Assembly (NCBI GenBank): GCA_044375915.1 | Contig: JBILLU010000005.1 | Location: 1 to 40,480, forward strand | DNA: 40,480 nucleotides | Origin: JAFEBO01 sp044375915 | GTDB taxonomy: Bacteria > Planctomycetota > Phycisphaerae > Phycisphaerales > UBA1924 | Direction: 5' to 3' | Part shown: piece after piece, positions 7,348-15,628 of the stretch | Layout of the letters: each line of letters opens with the position of its first letter | Numbering within the stretch: the first letter of the stretch is position 1 | Made by a program: the position numbers and the translations under genes | The notes under the pieces: generated by a model | The model's input: only the letters and a program-made list of their open reading frames with translations | Databases searched by the model: none | What the model was told of the DNA's origin: nothing

Positions 7348-10300
7348 TTACCAGTCCAGCGGGCGGAGCCACGCCTGGGCGAACTCCTCGACACTGGATC
7401 GCAGGTCGAGCGCCGAAGCCGAGAGGGTCCCCGTGGAATCGAGCACGCCGATCCGGGCGCACCAGATACCGTCGGCGGCAAGGTCGGCGATTACCCGCCC
7501 GACGTCGTTCGCCGCGACCTCCAGCACATAGCGGCTCGGGCTCTCCCCAAACGCCGCGGCCGTGAGATCGCTGTGCACCTGCGACAGATCGAGCGAGGCC
7601 CCGATCGGTGCCTTCGGCGTGCTGCCCGCGATGAGCATTTCGGCCACAGCGCAGAGCAGCCCGCCGTCCGACACATCGTGCGCCGAGCGAACAACGCCGG
7701 ACTGAATGAGCTTCGCAACCGCGTGCGCCGTCTTCGGCCCCAGGTGCAGGTCGGTGCGTGGGATCGTCTGGTCGATCGCTTCGGTGGAACCGACCAGTTG
7801 CTGGTAGTGGCTCCCGCCCATCTCGCTGGTGGTGCGGCCGACCATGAGAAGCACGTTCCCCGCCTGCTTGGCGTCCATGGTGACGCACTTCGTCACGTCG
7901 CCGACGATCGCGAGACCGGTGATGAGCAGCGTGGGCGGGATCTCGATCACCCGCTGAGTCCCCGTCTCGTCGGTGTACCGCAGCTGGTTGTTCAGCGAGT
8001 CCTTGCCGCTGACGAACGGCGTGCGATACGCCTTCGCCCCGTCGTAACACGCCTCCGCCGCCCGAACCAGCGACGCCAGGTTGCGGGGCTCCGCACAACT
8101 CGGCCAGCAGAAGTTGTCGAGGATCGCGATCCGCGACGGATCAGCTCCGACGCACACGAGGTTCCGCACGCACTCATCGATCGCAGCGAGCGTCATGAGG
8201 TAGGGATCGCCGTTGTTGTCCGGGTGCCCCATTCCTGTTTGCAATCCGCTCGAGATCGCGATGCCGCGGGTGTGCGATGACACCGGCTGCAGCACCGCCG
8301 CGTCCATCGGTCCACGCGTCAACGGCCCGCTCAGCGGCTTGACGATCGTGTTGCCCTGCACCTCGTGGTCGTACTGCCGGATGATCCAGTGCTTGGAAGC
8401 GATATTGGGGTGGGAAAGAAGGGCGGCGAGCGACGAAGCGACAGAGCGACGAAGCGACAAAGGGGTTGAGGCAGGCGGAATCGACGGGCTTCCACCTCCG
8501 TCGCTTCGTCGCTCTGTCGCTCCGTCGCCTCCCCACACCGCCTCCCGCGTCGGCGTCGGAATCCCATCATGCAAAAACTCCATCGGCAGGCGGCCGACTT
8601 CCAGGTCGTGATAGCGGAGCACAAGATCGGCGCCCGACGTGCCGAACTCGCCCAGGTCGGCGAGCTCGACGCCTTCTTCGTCGCAGATCTTCTGCAGCTC
8701 AGCCAGGTTCTTCGGCGGCACCGCGAGCACCATGCGCTCCTGCGCCTCGCTGATCCAGATCTCGGTATACGAAAGCCCCGCGTACTTCAGCGGCGCCCGA
8801 TCAAGCTGAACGCTCGCGCCGATCGAGCCGCCCATCTCGCCCACGGCCGACGAGAAGCCTCCAGCGCCACAATCCGTCATGCCGTGATACAGCGGCCCGC
8901 CCGCGGCATCGCGAGCCCGCAGAATCGCGTCCAGCGTCCGCTTCTCCTCGATCGCGTTACCGATCTGCACCGCATGGCTGAACTCGTCGGCGTGGGTGTG
9001 CTCCATCTCCGCGCTCGAGAACGTCGCGCCGTGGATCCCGTCCCGCCCGGTGCGCCCGCCCAGGGCAATGATGCGATCGCCCGGCTGTGCCGCACCCTGC
9101 ACGAACGCACGCGGGATCAAGCCGACGCAGCCGGCGAACACCAGCGGGTTGCCGATGTGCCGATCATCGAAGTAGACCGCGCCGGAAACCGTGGGGATGC
9201 CCATGCGGTTGCCATAGTCGCGGATGCCGCGGACGACTTCGGTGAGCGTCTGCCGAGGCGGCAAGCAGCCCGGGGGGAGTGAGGTCGTGTCCGGCATCGC
9301 CACACAAAACACATCCGTGCTCGCGATCGGCTTGGCACCCAGCCCCGTCCCGATGACATCGCGGATGCAGCCGCCGATGCCGGTGGCGCTCCCGCCATAC
9401 GGCTCGATGGCGGAGGGATGGTTGTGCGTTTCGACCTTGATGCAGACGCCAAACTGATCGTCAAACGCGATGACGCCCGAGTTGTCCTTGAAGACCGAGA
9501 GCGTCCAATCGATCCCCTCGGCAATCAACTCATGCGTCGCCGCCGCAACGGTGGACTTCAGCAGGTTGTCGATCTCAACCGTGCCATCGGGCAGGATGGT
9601 GTGCCCGGGACGAGAGTGAAACGAGAGGACAGGAAGAGACGGAGAGACGGAGAGACGCAGAGACGAAGTGCCCGAGGCCGAAGATGCGGAGCCCACAGCA
9701 GCGGACGGCATCGCCATGCCTTCCACTCCGTCTCTCCGTCTCTTCGTCTCTTCGTCTCGATACCGAATCCTGCTCTTCAACGTCTTATGCACACAATGCT
9801 CCGACCACGTCTGCGCGATGGTCTCGAGCTCGATATCCGTCGGGTCGCGGCCCAGCGTGCGGTACTCATCCCGCACCGCTCGCATCTCGTCCAGGCTCAG
9901 GAACAGGTGCGCCTCGCGCGACATCTTCATCAACTGGTCGTCGTTCAGGTCCCGGATCGCGATGTGCCGCAGCTTTGGCGTGTACGCATGCCCCTTCGGC
10001 AGGCTCGGCGGCAAGAACGCGCCAAAGTGCACCGCCTGAATCGCCGGGTTGAACAGCAACCGCCGAGCAAGCAACTCGGCATCGGCTTTGGCGAGCCCCG
10101 CGAGGTCGTAGCGGCTGCCCGTCGACACCGCAAGCGCGCGGTCTTTGGACCAGCCCAAGAGGTCGCGGATGCCGAGCTCGACCGACTGTGCCGCGGGATC
10201 CATGACGCCGGGGAGCGGATGAACTTCCACCACCGCCGCGGCGTTCGCAGCCGCCGACGAACCAACGGTGGCAATCTCCGTTACGGGATCAGCCAGCAGC

Positions 10301-10557
10301 GAGCGGGCGACACGGTCCAGCTCCGCCGTCGTCAGCGCCGCCTCGATCAGGTACACACGGGCCGAGCGCACCGAGGTCGCCGCCAGCCCCAGCCCCTTGG
10401 CGCTCTTGGCCACGCTGTGCCCGCGAGCGTCGAGTGAGTCGGTGCGCGGTCGCACTTCGACCCGATGCACGCGGAGGGTCCCATCCGGTTGATTTTGCGC
10501 GTGATGCACCTCGATCGGCGTGCGGGCGGTCCCAGCGGCAGAGGGAGTCGTGCTCAC
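7348..10557 (-). CDS. purL: Phosphoribosylformylglycinamidine synthase, PurS-PurS-PurL fusion with two repeat-encoded insertions
   Basis: About 1069 residues. It makes FGAM from FGAR, ATP and ammonia in purine synthesis. Residues ~20-100 (VHRVEVRPRTDSLDARGHSV...) and ~105-185 (VVEVHPLPGVMDPAAQSVEL...) each resemble PurS, so a tandem PurS-like module is fused to the catalytic part. The latter has TWSEHCVHKT, ETHNHPSAIEPYGGSATGIGG (near residue 375), DCGAGGFSSAVGEMGG, SGKDSLNNQ and AHDVSDGG. No C-terminal glutaminase triad domain follows, so a separate PurQ is expected elsewhere. Two in-frame insertions, about residues 267-309 and 676-712, are translated octamer repeats (see 9633-9758 and 8424-8530). 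The GTG start at 10557 is preferred: the alternative ATG at 10614 lies inside another repeat. No strong ribosome-binding site, so the start is uncertain by up to 20 codons. Confidence 0.93.
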   Translation of the reverse strand: MSTTPSAAGTARTPIEVHHAQNQPDGTLRVHRVEVRPRTDSLDARGHSVAKSAKGLGLAATSVRSARVYLIEAALTTAELDRVARSLLADPVTEIATVGSSAAANAAAVVEVHPLPGVMDPAAQSVELGIRDLLGWSKDRALAVSTGSRYDLAGLAKADAELLARRLLFNPAIQAVHFGAFLPPSLPKGHAYTPKLRHIAIRDLNDDQLMKMSREAHLFLSLDEMRAVRDEYRTLGRDPTDIELETIAQTWSEHCVHKTLKSRIRYRDEETKRRRDGVEGMAMPSAAVGSASSASGTSSLRLSVSPSLPVLSFHSRPGHTILPDGTVEIDNLLKSTVAAATHELIAEGIDWTLSVFKDNSGVIAFDDQFGVCIKVETHNHPSAIEPYGGSATGIGGCIRDVIGTGLGAKPIASTDVFCVAMPDTTSLPPGCLPPRQTLTEVVRGIRDYGNRMGIPTVSGAVYFDDRHIGNPLVFAGCVGLIPRAFVQGAAQPGDRIIALGGRTGRDGIHGATFSSAEMEHTHADEFSHAVQIGNAIEEKRTLDAILRARDAAGGPLYHGMTDCGAGGFSSAVGEMGGSIGASVQLDRAPLKYAGLSYTEIWISEAQERMVLAVPPKNLAELQKICDEEGVELADLGEFGTSGADLVLRYHDLEVGRLPMEFLHDGIPTPTREAVWGGDGATERRSDGGGSPSIPPASTPLSLRRSVASSLAALLSHPNIASKHWIIRQYDHEVQGNTIVKPLSGPLTRGPMDAAVLQPVSSHTRGIAISSGLQTGMGHPDNNGDPYLMTLAAIDECVRNLVCVGADPSRIAILDNFCWPSCAEPRNLASLVRAAEACYDGAKAYRTPFVSGKDSLNNQLRYTDETGTQRVIEIPPTLLITGLAIVGDVTKCVTMDAKQAGNVLLMVGRTTSEMGGSHYQQLVGSTEAIDQTIPRTDLHLGPKTAHAVAKLIQSGVVRSAHDVSDGGLLCAVAEMLIAGSTPKAPIGASLDLSQVHSDLTAAAFGESPSRYVLEVAANDVGRVIADLAADGIWCARIGVLDSTGTLSASALDLRSSVEEFAQAWLRPLDW
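8424..8530. repeat. Octamer inverted element, copy B (in frame inside purL)
   Basis: The left arm at 8425-8458 is GCGACGAA/GCGACAGA octamers and the right arm at 8495-8528 is the inverse TCGCTTCG/TCGCTCTG/TCGCTCCG. About 28 bp of the arms pair with a single mismatch. It translates on the minus strand to an Arg/Ser/Pro-rich stretch (GDGATERRSDGG ... SLRRSVASSLAALL) interrupting PurL between TPTREAVW and HPNIASKHWI. Confidence 0.9.
9633..9758. repeat. Octamer inverted element, copy C (in frame inside purL)
   Basis: The left arm at 9633-9670 is GAGACGGA/GAGACGCA/GAGACGAA octamers; the right arm at about 9720-9757 is CCGTCTCT/TCGTCTCT octamers. The arms match over about 34 bp except for one variable base per octamer. 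On the purL strand it encodes RYRDEETKRRRDGVEG ... SSLRLSVSPSLPVLS. The right arm begins CTTCCACTCCGTCTC, a sequence repeated at 25397. Confidence 0.9.
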
Positions 10558-10577
10558 GGGCCCAGTGTAGGAAGAAG

Positions 10578-10764
10578 GATGAACCACAAGGGGCACAGAG
10601 GCACAGAGAGGCATGATTTAACCGTTTGACTCCAAGGTCTCAAGGGACTCGAGGGTCAGAAGTTTCGTCGAGACCAAGCGAACGCAACGGTACCTCGACC
10701 CTCGCCCTAGCTCTCATCCAAACCGATCCCCTCTCTGTGCCTCTGTGTCTCTCGTGGTTCATCC
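10578..10764. repeat. Octamer inverted element, CTCTGTGN class (copy F), upstream of purL
   Basis: The left arm at 10578-10614 reads GATGAACCACAAGGGGCACA then GAGGCACAGAGAGGCATG; the right arm at 10730-10764 is its inverse (CCTCTCTGTGCCTCTGTGTC then TCTCGTGGTTCATCC), about 33 bp with three mismatches. The ~115-bp centre has a second nested pair (CGAGGGTC / GACCCTCG). The element fills most of the divergent gap between purL and the glycogen synthase gene. Confidence 0.85.
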
Positions 10765-10851
10765 CCTCTTCGAGCCCTTCGAGTGAGTTGACGGAACCCC
10801 GAACGCGACTCGCTCGCCCCCGACCCGTACGATCGCCGGTACACTCGCGCC

Positions 10852-12759
10852 ATGGCCGAAGTCTCTCCCAAGATCGATCTCGACGAATCCTCGCGCAGCG
10901 AGGGGGCCCATCTCTTCGAGATCGCCTGGGAGGTCTGCAACCAGCTCGGCGGCATCTACCAGGTCATCCGCTCCAAACTCCCCCTCATGATGGAGCGCTG
11001 GGGCGATCGCTACACGCTCATCGGGCCCTACAACGAGGCCAAGGCGAGCGTCGAGTTCGAAGAGACGCGCCCCGCGGGCTGGATCGGCCGCGCCATTGAG
11101 CAGCTCGCCGCTCAGGGCCTCAAGGTCCACCACGGCCGCTGGCTCGTCCCCGGCCGCCCGCGCGTGCTGCTCATCGAGCACTGGGTCCCGCCCGCCCGCC
11201 TCGGCGAGATCAAGTACGGCCTTTGGGAACACCACGGGATCGAAACCCCCGGCAGCGACTGGCTCATCGACGGCGTCGTCACCTTCGCCGACGCCACCCG
11301 GCGGCTATTGGAAGCCCTGTCTGAACAACGCGGCGCGACCGGCGGAACGTCCAGCGCCCCGGGCAAGACCTCGCCCCGCGTCCTCATCGCCCACTTCCAC
11401 GAGTGGATGGCCGGTCTCGCCATCCCGATGATCCGACGCCAGAACCTCCCCGTCGCCACCGTCTTCACCACCCACGCCACGCTGTTGGGCCGCTACATGG
11501 CCTCGGCCCTCGACAACTTCTACGACCGCCTCTACGACTGGAACGACGCCGAGTGGGCCAAGAAGTTCAACATCAACACCCAGCACAAGATCGAACGCGC
11601 CTGCGCCCACGGCTCGCACGTCTTCACCACCGTCTCGTCGGTGACCGCTGAAGAGTGTGCCGCGCTGCTCGGGCGCCCGGTCGACGTCGTCACGCCCAAC
11701 GGCCTCAACGTCGCCCACTACAACCTCGCCCACGAGCAGCAGCAGGCCCACGCCAACTACAAAGACCGCATCCATCAGTTCGTGATGGGCCACTTCTTCC
11801 CCAGCTACTCCTTCGATCTCGACAAGACCCTCTACTTCTTCACCTCCGGCCGCTACGAGCCCCGCAACAAGGGCTTTGACGTCTGCCTCGAATCGATGGC
11901 CCGTCTCAACCTCGAGATGAAGGCCAACCGCATTGACAAGACTGTGGTCTTCTTCATCGTCACCGCCAAGGCGACCCGCAGCCTCAATCCGCTCGCCCTC
12001 GAGAAACGCGGCGTGATGAACGAGCTCCGCCGCGTCTGCGAGAACATCACCGAGGGCGTCTCCGGCAAGCTCTACAAGCGGGCCGCTGCGGGCGAGAAAC
12101 TCCGCCTCGACGATCTGCTCGACGAGTACTGGACGCTCCGCTACCGCCGTACCCAGCAGGCGATGAAGCAGCACTGCCTGCCGATGGTCGTCACGCACAT
12201 CCTTGAGAACGACGCCGACGACCCCGTGCTCGCTCAGCTCCGCCACCTCGGCCTCATCAATCGCCCCGAGGACCCGGTGAAGATCGTCTATCACCCCGAG
12301 TTCATCAACCCGGCGAATCCATTGTGGGGCATGGAGTACGACCAATTTGTCCGCGGCTGCCACATGGGCCTCTTCCCCGGCAGCTACGAACCCTGGGGCT
12401 ACACGCCGCTTGAGTGCATCGCGATGGGCGTGCCGAGCGTGACCAGCGACCTCGCCGGCTTCGGCCGCTACGTCGCCGAGCACCACCTTGGGCACGACGA
12501 GTGGGGCCTCACCGTTCTCCGTCGGCGCGGCCGCAGCATGCACGACGCCGCGGCCGACCTCACCGCCCGCCTGCTCGACTTCTGCCGGATGGACCGCCGC
12601 GAACGCATCGCGCTCCGCAACGCCGTCGACCGCCGCTCGTGGGATTTCGATTGGTCCCACCTCGGTCCGGCGTACCACGAGGCCCACGACAAAGCAGTCG
12701 AACGCTTCTTCGCGGGCGGCGGCGGCGGCCTCTCCGGCCTGCTGGGTGCCGCAACGTGA
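10852..12759 (+). CDS. Glycogen synthase, eukaryotic GT3 type
   Basis: 635 residues. The N-terminus HLFEIAWEVCNQLGGIYQVI is the nucleotide-sugar-binding start of GT3 glycogen synthases (fungal and animal GYS), not of bacterial GlgA (GT5). The C-terminal catalytic motif GSYEPWGYTPLECIAMGVPS carries the two conserved Glu residues (Glu513, Glu521), followed by TSDLAGFG. In between, TVFTTHATLLGRYMA, TVSSVTAEECA, TPNGLNV and FTSGRYEPRNKGFDV follow the family order. It elongates alpha-1,4-glucan from UDP-glucose. Length is near the eukaryotic ~640-730, lacking the C-terminal regulatory extension. The stop overlaps the RNase HI start (GTGA), so the two are probably co-translated. Regulation could not be seen; no clear ribosome-binding site precedes the ATG. 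Confidence 0.92.
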   Translation: MAEVSPKIDLDESSRSEGAHLFEIAWEVCNQLGGIYQVIRSKLPLMMERWGDRYTLIGPYNEAKASVEFEETRPAGWIGRAIEQLAAQGLKVHHGRWLVPGRPRVLLIEHWVPPARLGEIKYGLWEHHGIETPGSDWLIDGVVTFADATRRLLEALSEQRGATGGTSSAPGKTSPRVLIAHFHEWMAGLAIPMIRRQNLPVATVFTTHATLLGRYMASALDNFYDRLYDWNDAEWAKKFNINTQHKIERACAHGSHVFTTVSSVTAEECAALLGRPVDVVTPNGLNVAHYNLAHEQQQAHANYKDRIHQFVMGHFFPSYSFDLDKTLYFFTSGRYEPRNKGFDVCLESMARLNLEMKANRIDKTVVFFIVTAKATRSLNPLALEKRGVMNELRRVCENITEGVSGKLYKRAAAGEKLRLDDLLDEYWTLRYRRTQQAMKQHCLPMVVTHILENDADDPVLAQLRHLGLINRPEDPVKIVYHPEFINPANPLWGMEYDQFVRGCHMGLFPGSYEPWGYTPLECIAMGVPSVTSDLAGFGRYVAEHHLGHDEWGLTVLRRRGRSMHDAAADLTARLLDFCRMDRRERIALRNAVDRRSWDFDWSHLGPAYHEAHDKAVERFFAGGGGGLSGLLGAAT

Positions 12760-13226
12760 GCGCGGCAGAGAACAAGAAAGTCCACGTCGAGCTCTACACC
12801 GACGGCGCCTGCTCCGGCAACCCCGGACCCGGTGGCTGGGCCTACATCCTCCGCCATCCCGTCAGCGGCAAGGAACGCGAACAAGCCGGCGGCGAACTCC
12901 AGACCACCAACAACCGCATGGAACTGATCGCGGTCATCCGCGGCCTCGAAGCCCTCAAGGAATCCGCCGAGGTCGACATCTTCAGCGATTCCCAGTACGT
13001 GCTCAACGGCCTCAAAGAGTGGATGGAGTCCTGGAAGAAACGCGGCTGGCGCACGGCCGACAAGAAGCCCGTCAAGAACCAGGACCTCTGGCAGGAACTC
13101 GACGCCCTGAAGAGCAAGCACATCCTCCGCTTCCACTGGGTCCGCGGCCACAACGAGCACCCCGAGAACGAACGCTGCGACCAGTTGGCCGTCGCCGCCC
13201 GCGAAGCCGTCGTCCGCGGCGGATAA
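12756..13226 (+). CDS. rnhA: Ribonuclease HI
   Basis: 156 residues, the standard length. Degrades the RNA strand of RNA-DNA hybrids. All catalytic residues are visible: Asp16 in LYTDGACSGNPGPGGW, Glu56 in NNRMEL, Asp78 in FSDSQYV and Asp142 near HNEHPENERCDQLA, with His132 in the flexible loop (VRGHNEHP). The basic handle (EWMESWKKRGWRTADKKPVK) is present, so it is the proteobacterial-type RNase HI. The GTG start overlaps the TGA of the glycogen synthase by the GTGA arrangement; no internal ATG precedes the core fold, and the frame supports this start. Coupling to a glycogen gene looks positional rather than functional. Confidence 0.95.
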   Translation: MSAAENKKVHVELYTDGACSGNPGPGGWAYILRHPVSGKEREQAGGELQTTNNRMELIAVIRGLEALKESAEVDIFSDSQYVLNGLKEWMESWKKRGWRTADKKPVKNQDLWQELDALKSKHILRFHWVRGHNEHPENERCDQLAVAAREAVVRGG

Positions 13227-13250
13227 CGCCGCAATCAAGCGAGGCAACCG

Positions 13251-14231
13251 TTGATCCCACACCGACGCAACCGACGACGCCGACCATGGCTCCGAGCGGC
13301 CGCGCTCGGGCTCGTGGCGACGATGATCGCCGCCGAACTGATGGCCCGCTTCGCGCTCGGCCTCGGCGACCCGCCGCTGTTCCAGAAAGACGATGCGATC
13401 GAGTACGTGATGAAGCCGGGGACGTACCACCGCTTCGGCCACACCATCCACATCAACCGCTGGTCGCAGCGCTCGCCGGATATCGAGGCGAAAAAGTCCG
13501 ATCCCAATGAGTTGCGAGTCCTGGTCATCGGCGACAGCGTGGTCAACGGCGGCGCTCTGCTCGACGACGCGCAGATCGCCACGCGGCTCTTGGAGGATGC
13601 ACTCCGCACGCAGCTCGCAAGACCCGTGCGGGTGCTCAACATCGCCGCCGGAAGTTGGGGGCCGCAGAACCAGTTGGCGTACCTGCAGAAGTTCGGCACC
13701 TTCGACGCCGACGCCGCCGTCGTCGTGTGGAACAGCCACGACGCGTGGGATGTCCCCCGCTTTGATGGTCTGCGTGCAGACCAACCCCAGCGGCGTCCGT
13801 CGCTCGCAGTGGGGGAGTTGTTGACTCGCTACGCCCTACCGCGCCTGCGTCGTTCCGCGCCTCCAGCGCCCGCCCCGACCGACAACGACTTCGACCAAGC
13901 CATGCAGAGCGCGATCGATCTCATCGCGTTCACCCGCTCTCACAACCTCCCGATCGCGATCGTCCTCCACGAAACCCGAAGCGAGCTCGAAGGCAAGTCA
14001 CATGCCGATCACTCTCTTGGCAGGGGCAGACAGCTTCTGAAGGACATGGTGACCACGACGGGGATTCCTCTCTCCTTCACCCGAATCCAATTCGCCCCCG
14101 CGCTCACCCAGGGCGACGCCGTGTTTCAGGACGACATCCACCCGACCGCCTCCGGCCAGAAGCTGCTCGCAGAGTGCCTCGAACAGGCCGTGCGGCCACT
14201 GCTCAGATCGCAACCGCCAACTTCTCCCTGA
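13251..14231 (+). CDS. SGNH/GDSL-type hydrolase, membrane anchored
   Basis: 326 residues. An Arg-rich N-terminus is followed by one hydrophobic segment (AALGLVATMIAAELMARFAL), a signal anchor. Block I is RVLVIGDSVVNGGAL with the candidate nucleophile Ser; a Gly block follows (VLNIAAGSWGPQNQLAYL), then VVVWNSHDAWD, and near the C-terminus DDIHPTASGQKLLAE carries the Asp-x-x-His pair. These fit the SGNH hydrolase superfamily (esterases, acetyl hydrolases); substrate is unknown, with sugar deacetylation or acyl-ester hydrolysis the usual options. TTG start, 24 nt after rnhA, preceded by a weak AGCGAGG; no ATG lies before the transmembrane segment. Likely same transcript as the two upstream genes. 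Confidence 0.8.
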   Translation: MIPHRRNRRRRPWLRAAALGLVATMIAAELMARFALGLGDPPLFQKDDAIEYVMKPGTYHRFGHTIHINRWSQRSPDIEAKKSDPNELRVLVIGDSVVNGGALLDDAQIATRLLEDALRTQLARPVRVLNIAAGSWGPQNQLAYLQKFGTFDADAAVVVWNSHDAWDVPRFDGLRADQPQRRPSLAVGELLTRYALPRLRRSAPPAPAPTDNDFDQAMQSAIDLIAFTRSHNLPIAIVLHETRSELEGKSHADHSLGRGRQLLKDMVTTTGIPLSFTRIQFAPALTQGDAVFQDDIHPTASGQKLLAECLEQAVRPLLRSQPPTSP

Positions 14232-14449
14232 ACCACTGCTTCCACCACACGCCCATCGGTCCGCAGCCACCACGCAAGCGCGACCCGGAAGTCCTCCCCG
14301 GTCCGTTTATTCCGTCTCGTCCGCCTAGGCCAGTTAAGGTGGCAGCGACGTTGATGGGGATCGAGCGGGCCAGCGAAGCCGCCACGCCCGCTGTCCGATC
14401 CATGGAGAGACTCGGCGCGCCGACGCGCTGGCACTCCAGGAGCGGCACA

Positions 14450-15505
14450 GTGGACCTGAACACGATTCTCAAGACGGCCTTCGAGGCGGACGCCTCCGAC
14501 GTGCACCTTATCGCCGGCCAGCCGCCGATGTGCCGCATCCATCAGGTCATGACCCGCATGGACTTCCCGGTGATCACGCCGGAGGTCGCCAAGAAGTTCT
14601 TCGAACAGATGGCCTCCAAGGAGACCCAGGCCACCTACGAGCGTCAGAAGGACGCCGACTTCTCCTACTTCGTCGAGGGCCTCAGCCGCTACCGCGTCAA
14701 CGCCCACTGCCAGCGCGGCCAGATCGGCCTCGCCATGCGCGGCATCAAGACCAAGGTTCCGCCCCTCGCCAAGCTCAACCTCCCCGAGGTCATCGCCCGC
14801 CTCACCTACCTGCCCCGCGGCCTCGTGCTCGTCACCGGCGACACGGGCTCGGGTAAGTCCACCACCCTCGCCGCCATGATCGAGGCGATGAACCAGCGCT
14901 ACAAGAAGCACATCATCACCCTCGAAGACCCCGTCGAATACATGTTCGAGAGCAAGCAGTGCGTCCTCGAACAGCGCGAGCTCGGCCAGGACATGCCCAG
15001 CTTCTCCAGCGGCCTCAAGCACGCCCTGCGTCAGGACCCCGACATCATCCTCGTCGGCGAAATGCGCGACCTCGAGACGACCTCGCTCGCCATCTCCGCC
15101 GCCGAAACCGGCCACTTGGTTCTGTCCACCCTGCACACCGTCAACGCCTCGCAGACGGTGGAGCGCATCATCGACATGTACCCCGCCGGCCAGCAGAATC
15201 AGATCCGCTCGATGCTCGCCAACACGCTGCAGGCGGTCGTCTGTCAGACGCTCTTCAGCCGCACCGACGCCCCGGGCATGGTGCCCGCGGTCGAGGTGCT
15301 GCTCTGTACGCCCGCCGTGCGCAACCTCATCCGCGAAGCCCGCACGTTCGAGATTCCGAACGTCATCGAGACCAACCGCGCCATCGGCATGTGCAGCCTG
15401 GATACCGCCATTGCGTCGCTCTACTTCAACGGCATGATCAGCCGCGACGACGCCATCGCCCAGGCCGCCTACCCCGACAAGCTCGATCGTCAGCTGGCGG
15501 CGTAA
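14450..15505 (+). CDS. pilT: Type IV pilus twitching ATPase PilT
   Basis: 351 residues, standard for PilT. Retraction ATPase of type IV pili, a cytoplasmic hexamer at the pilus base. Walker A is GDTGSGKST at residues 130-138, the Asp box near ITLEDPVEYMF, Walker B with the catalytic Glu is DIILVGEMRDLET (Glu204), and the His box is GHLVLSTLHT at 221-230. The C-terminal AVRNLIREARTFEI corresponds to the AIRNLIRE motif linked to retraction, and the N-terminus (ASDVHLIAGQPPM) is PilT-like rather than PilB-like. The GTG start is chosen because AGGAG lies 7 nt upstream and the family begins there; ATG at 14402 is an alternative giving 16 extra residues. First gene of the pilus block. Confidence 0.93.
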   Translation: MDLNTILKTAFEADASDVHLIAGQPPMCRIHQVMTRMDFPVITPEVAKKFFEQMASKETQATYERQKDADFSYFVEGLSRYRVNAHCQRGQIGLAMRGIKTKVPPLAKLNLPEVIARLTYLPRGLVLVTGDTGSGKSTTLAAMIEAMNQRYKKHIITLEDPVEYMFESKQCVLEQRELGQDMPSFSSGLKHALRQDPDIILVGEMRDLETTSLAISAAETGHLVLSTLHTVNASQTVERIIDMYPAGQQNQIRSMLANTLQAVVCQTLFSRTDAPGMVPAVEVLLCTPAVRNLIREARTFEIPNVIETNRAIGMCSLDTAIASLYFNGMISRDDAIAQAAYPDKLDRQLAA

Positions 15506-15628
15506 GAAGCGACGTAGAGACGTAGAGACGAAGTAGTTCAAGACCCGGAGGTGCGGACGAAGAAACGCGGGCGGAAACAAGTCAGATGACTTCGTCTCTC
15601 CGTCTCTCCGTCTCTCCGTCTCTTTCTC
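15506..15628. repeat. Octamer inverted element, copy D (fills the pilT-pilC gap)
   Basis: The left arm at 15506-15537 starts immediately after the pilT stop codon (GCGACGTA/GAGACGTA/GAGACGAA, ending AAGTAGT). The right arm at 15587-15628 is four CGTCTCT-containing octamers followed by TTTCTC directly abutting the pilC ATG at 15629. The whole 123-bp gap is the element, so the pilC leader is pyrimidine rich and has no Shine-Dalgarno sequence. Confidence 0.9.

Noticed and set aside
10558..10614. ATG at 10614 as the purL start
   Set aside because: The first 13 or so codons would be translated from the CTCTGTGN repeat (MPLCASVPLVV); PurS-like homology begins downstream of the GTG at 10557.
14340..14354. 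Sigma-54-like sequence TGGCAGCGACGTTGA before pilT
   Set aside because: The spacing GG-N10 is right, but the -12 element is GA rather than GC and no enhancer sites or other evidence support it.
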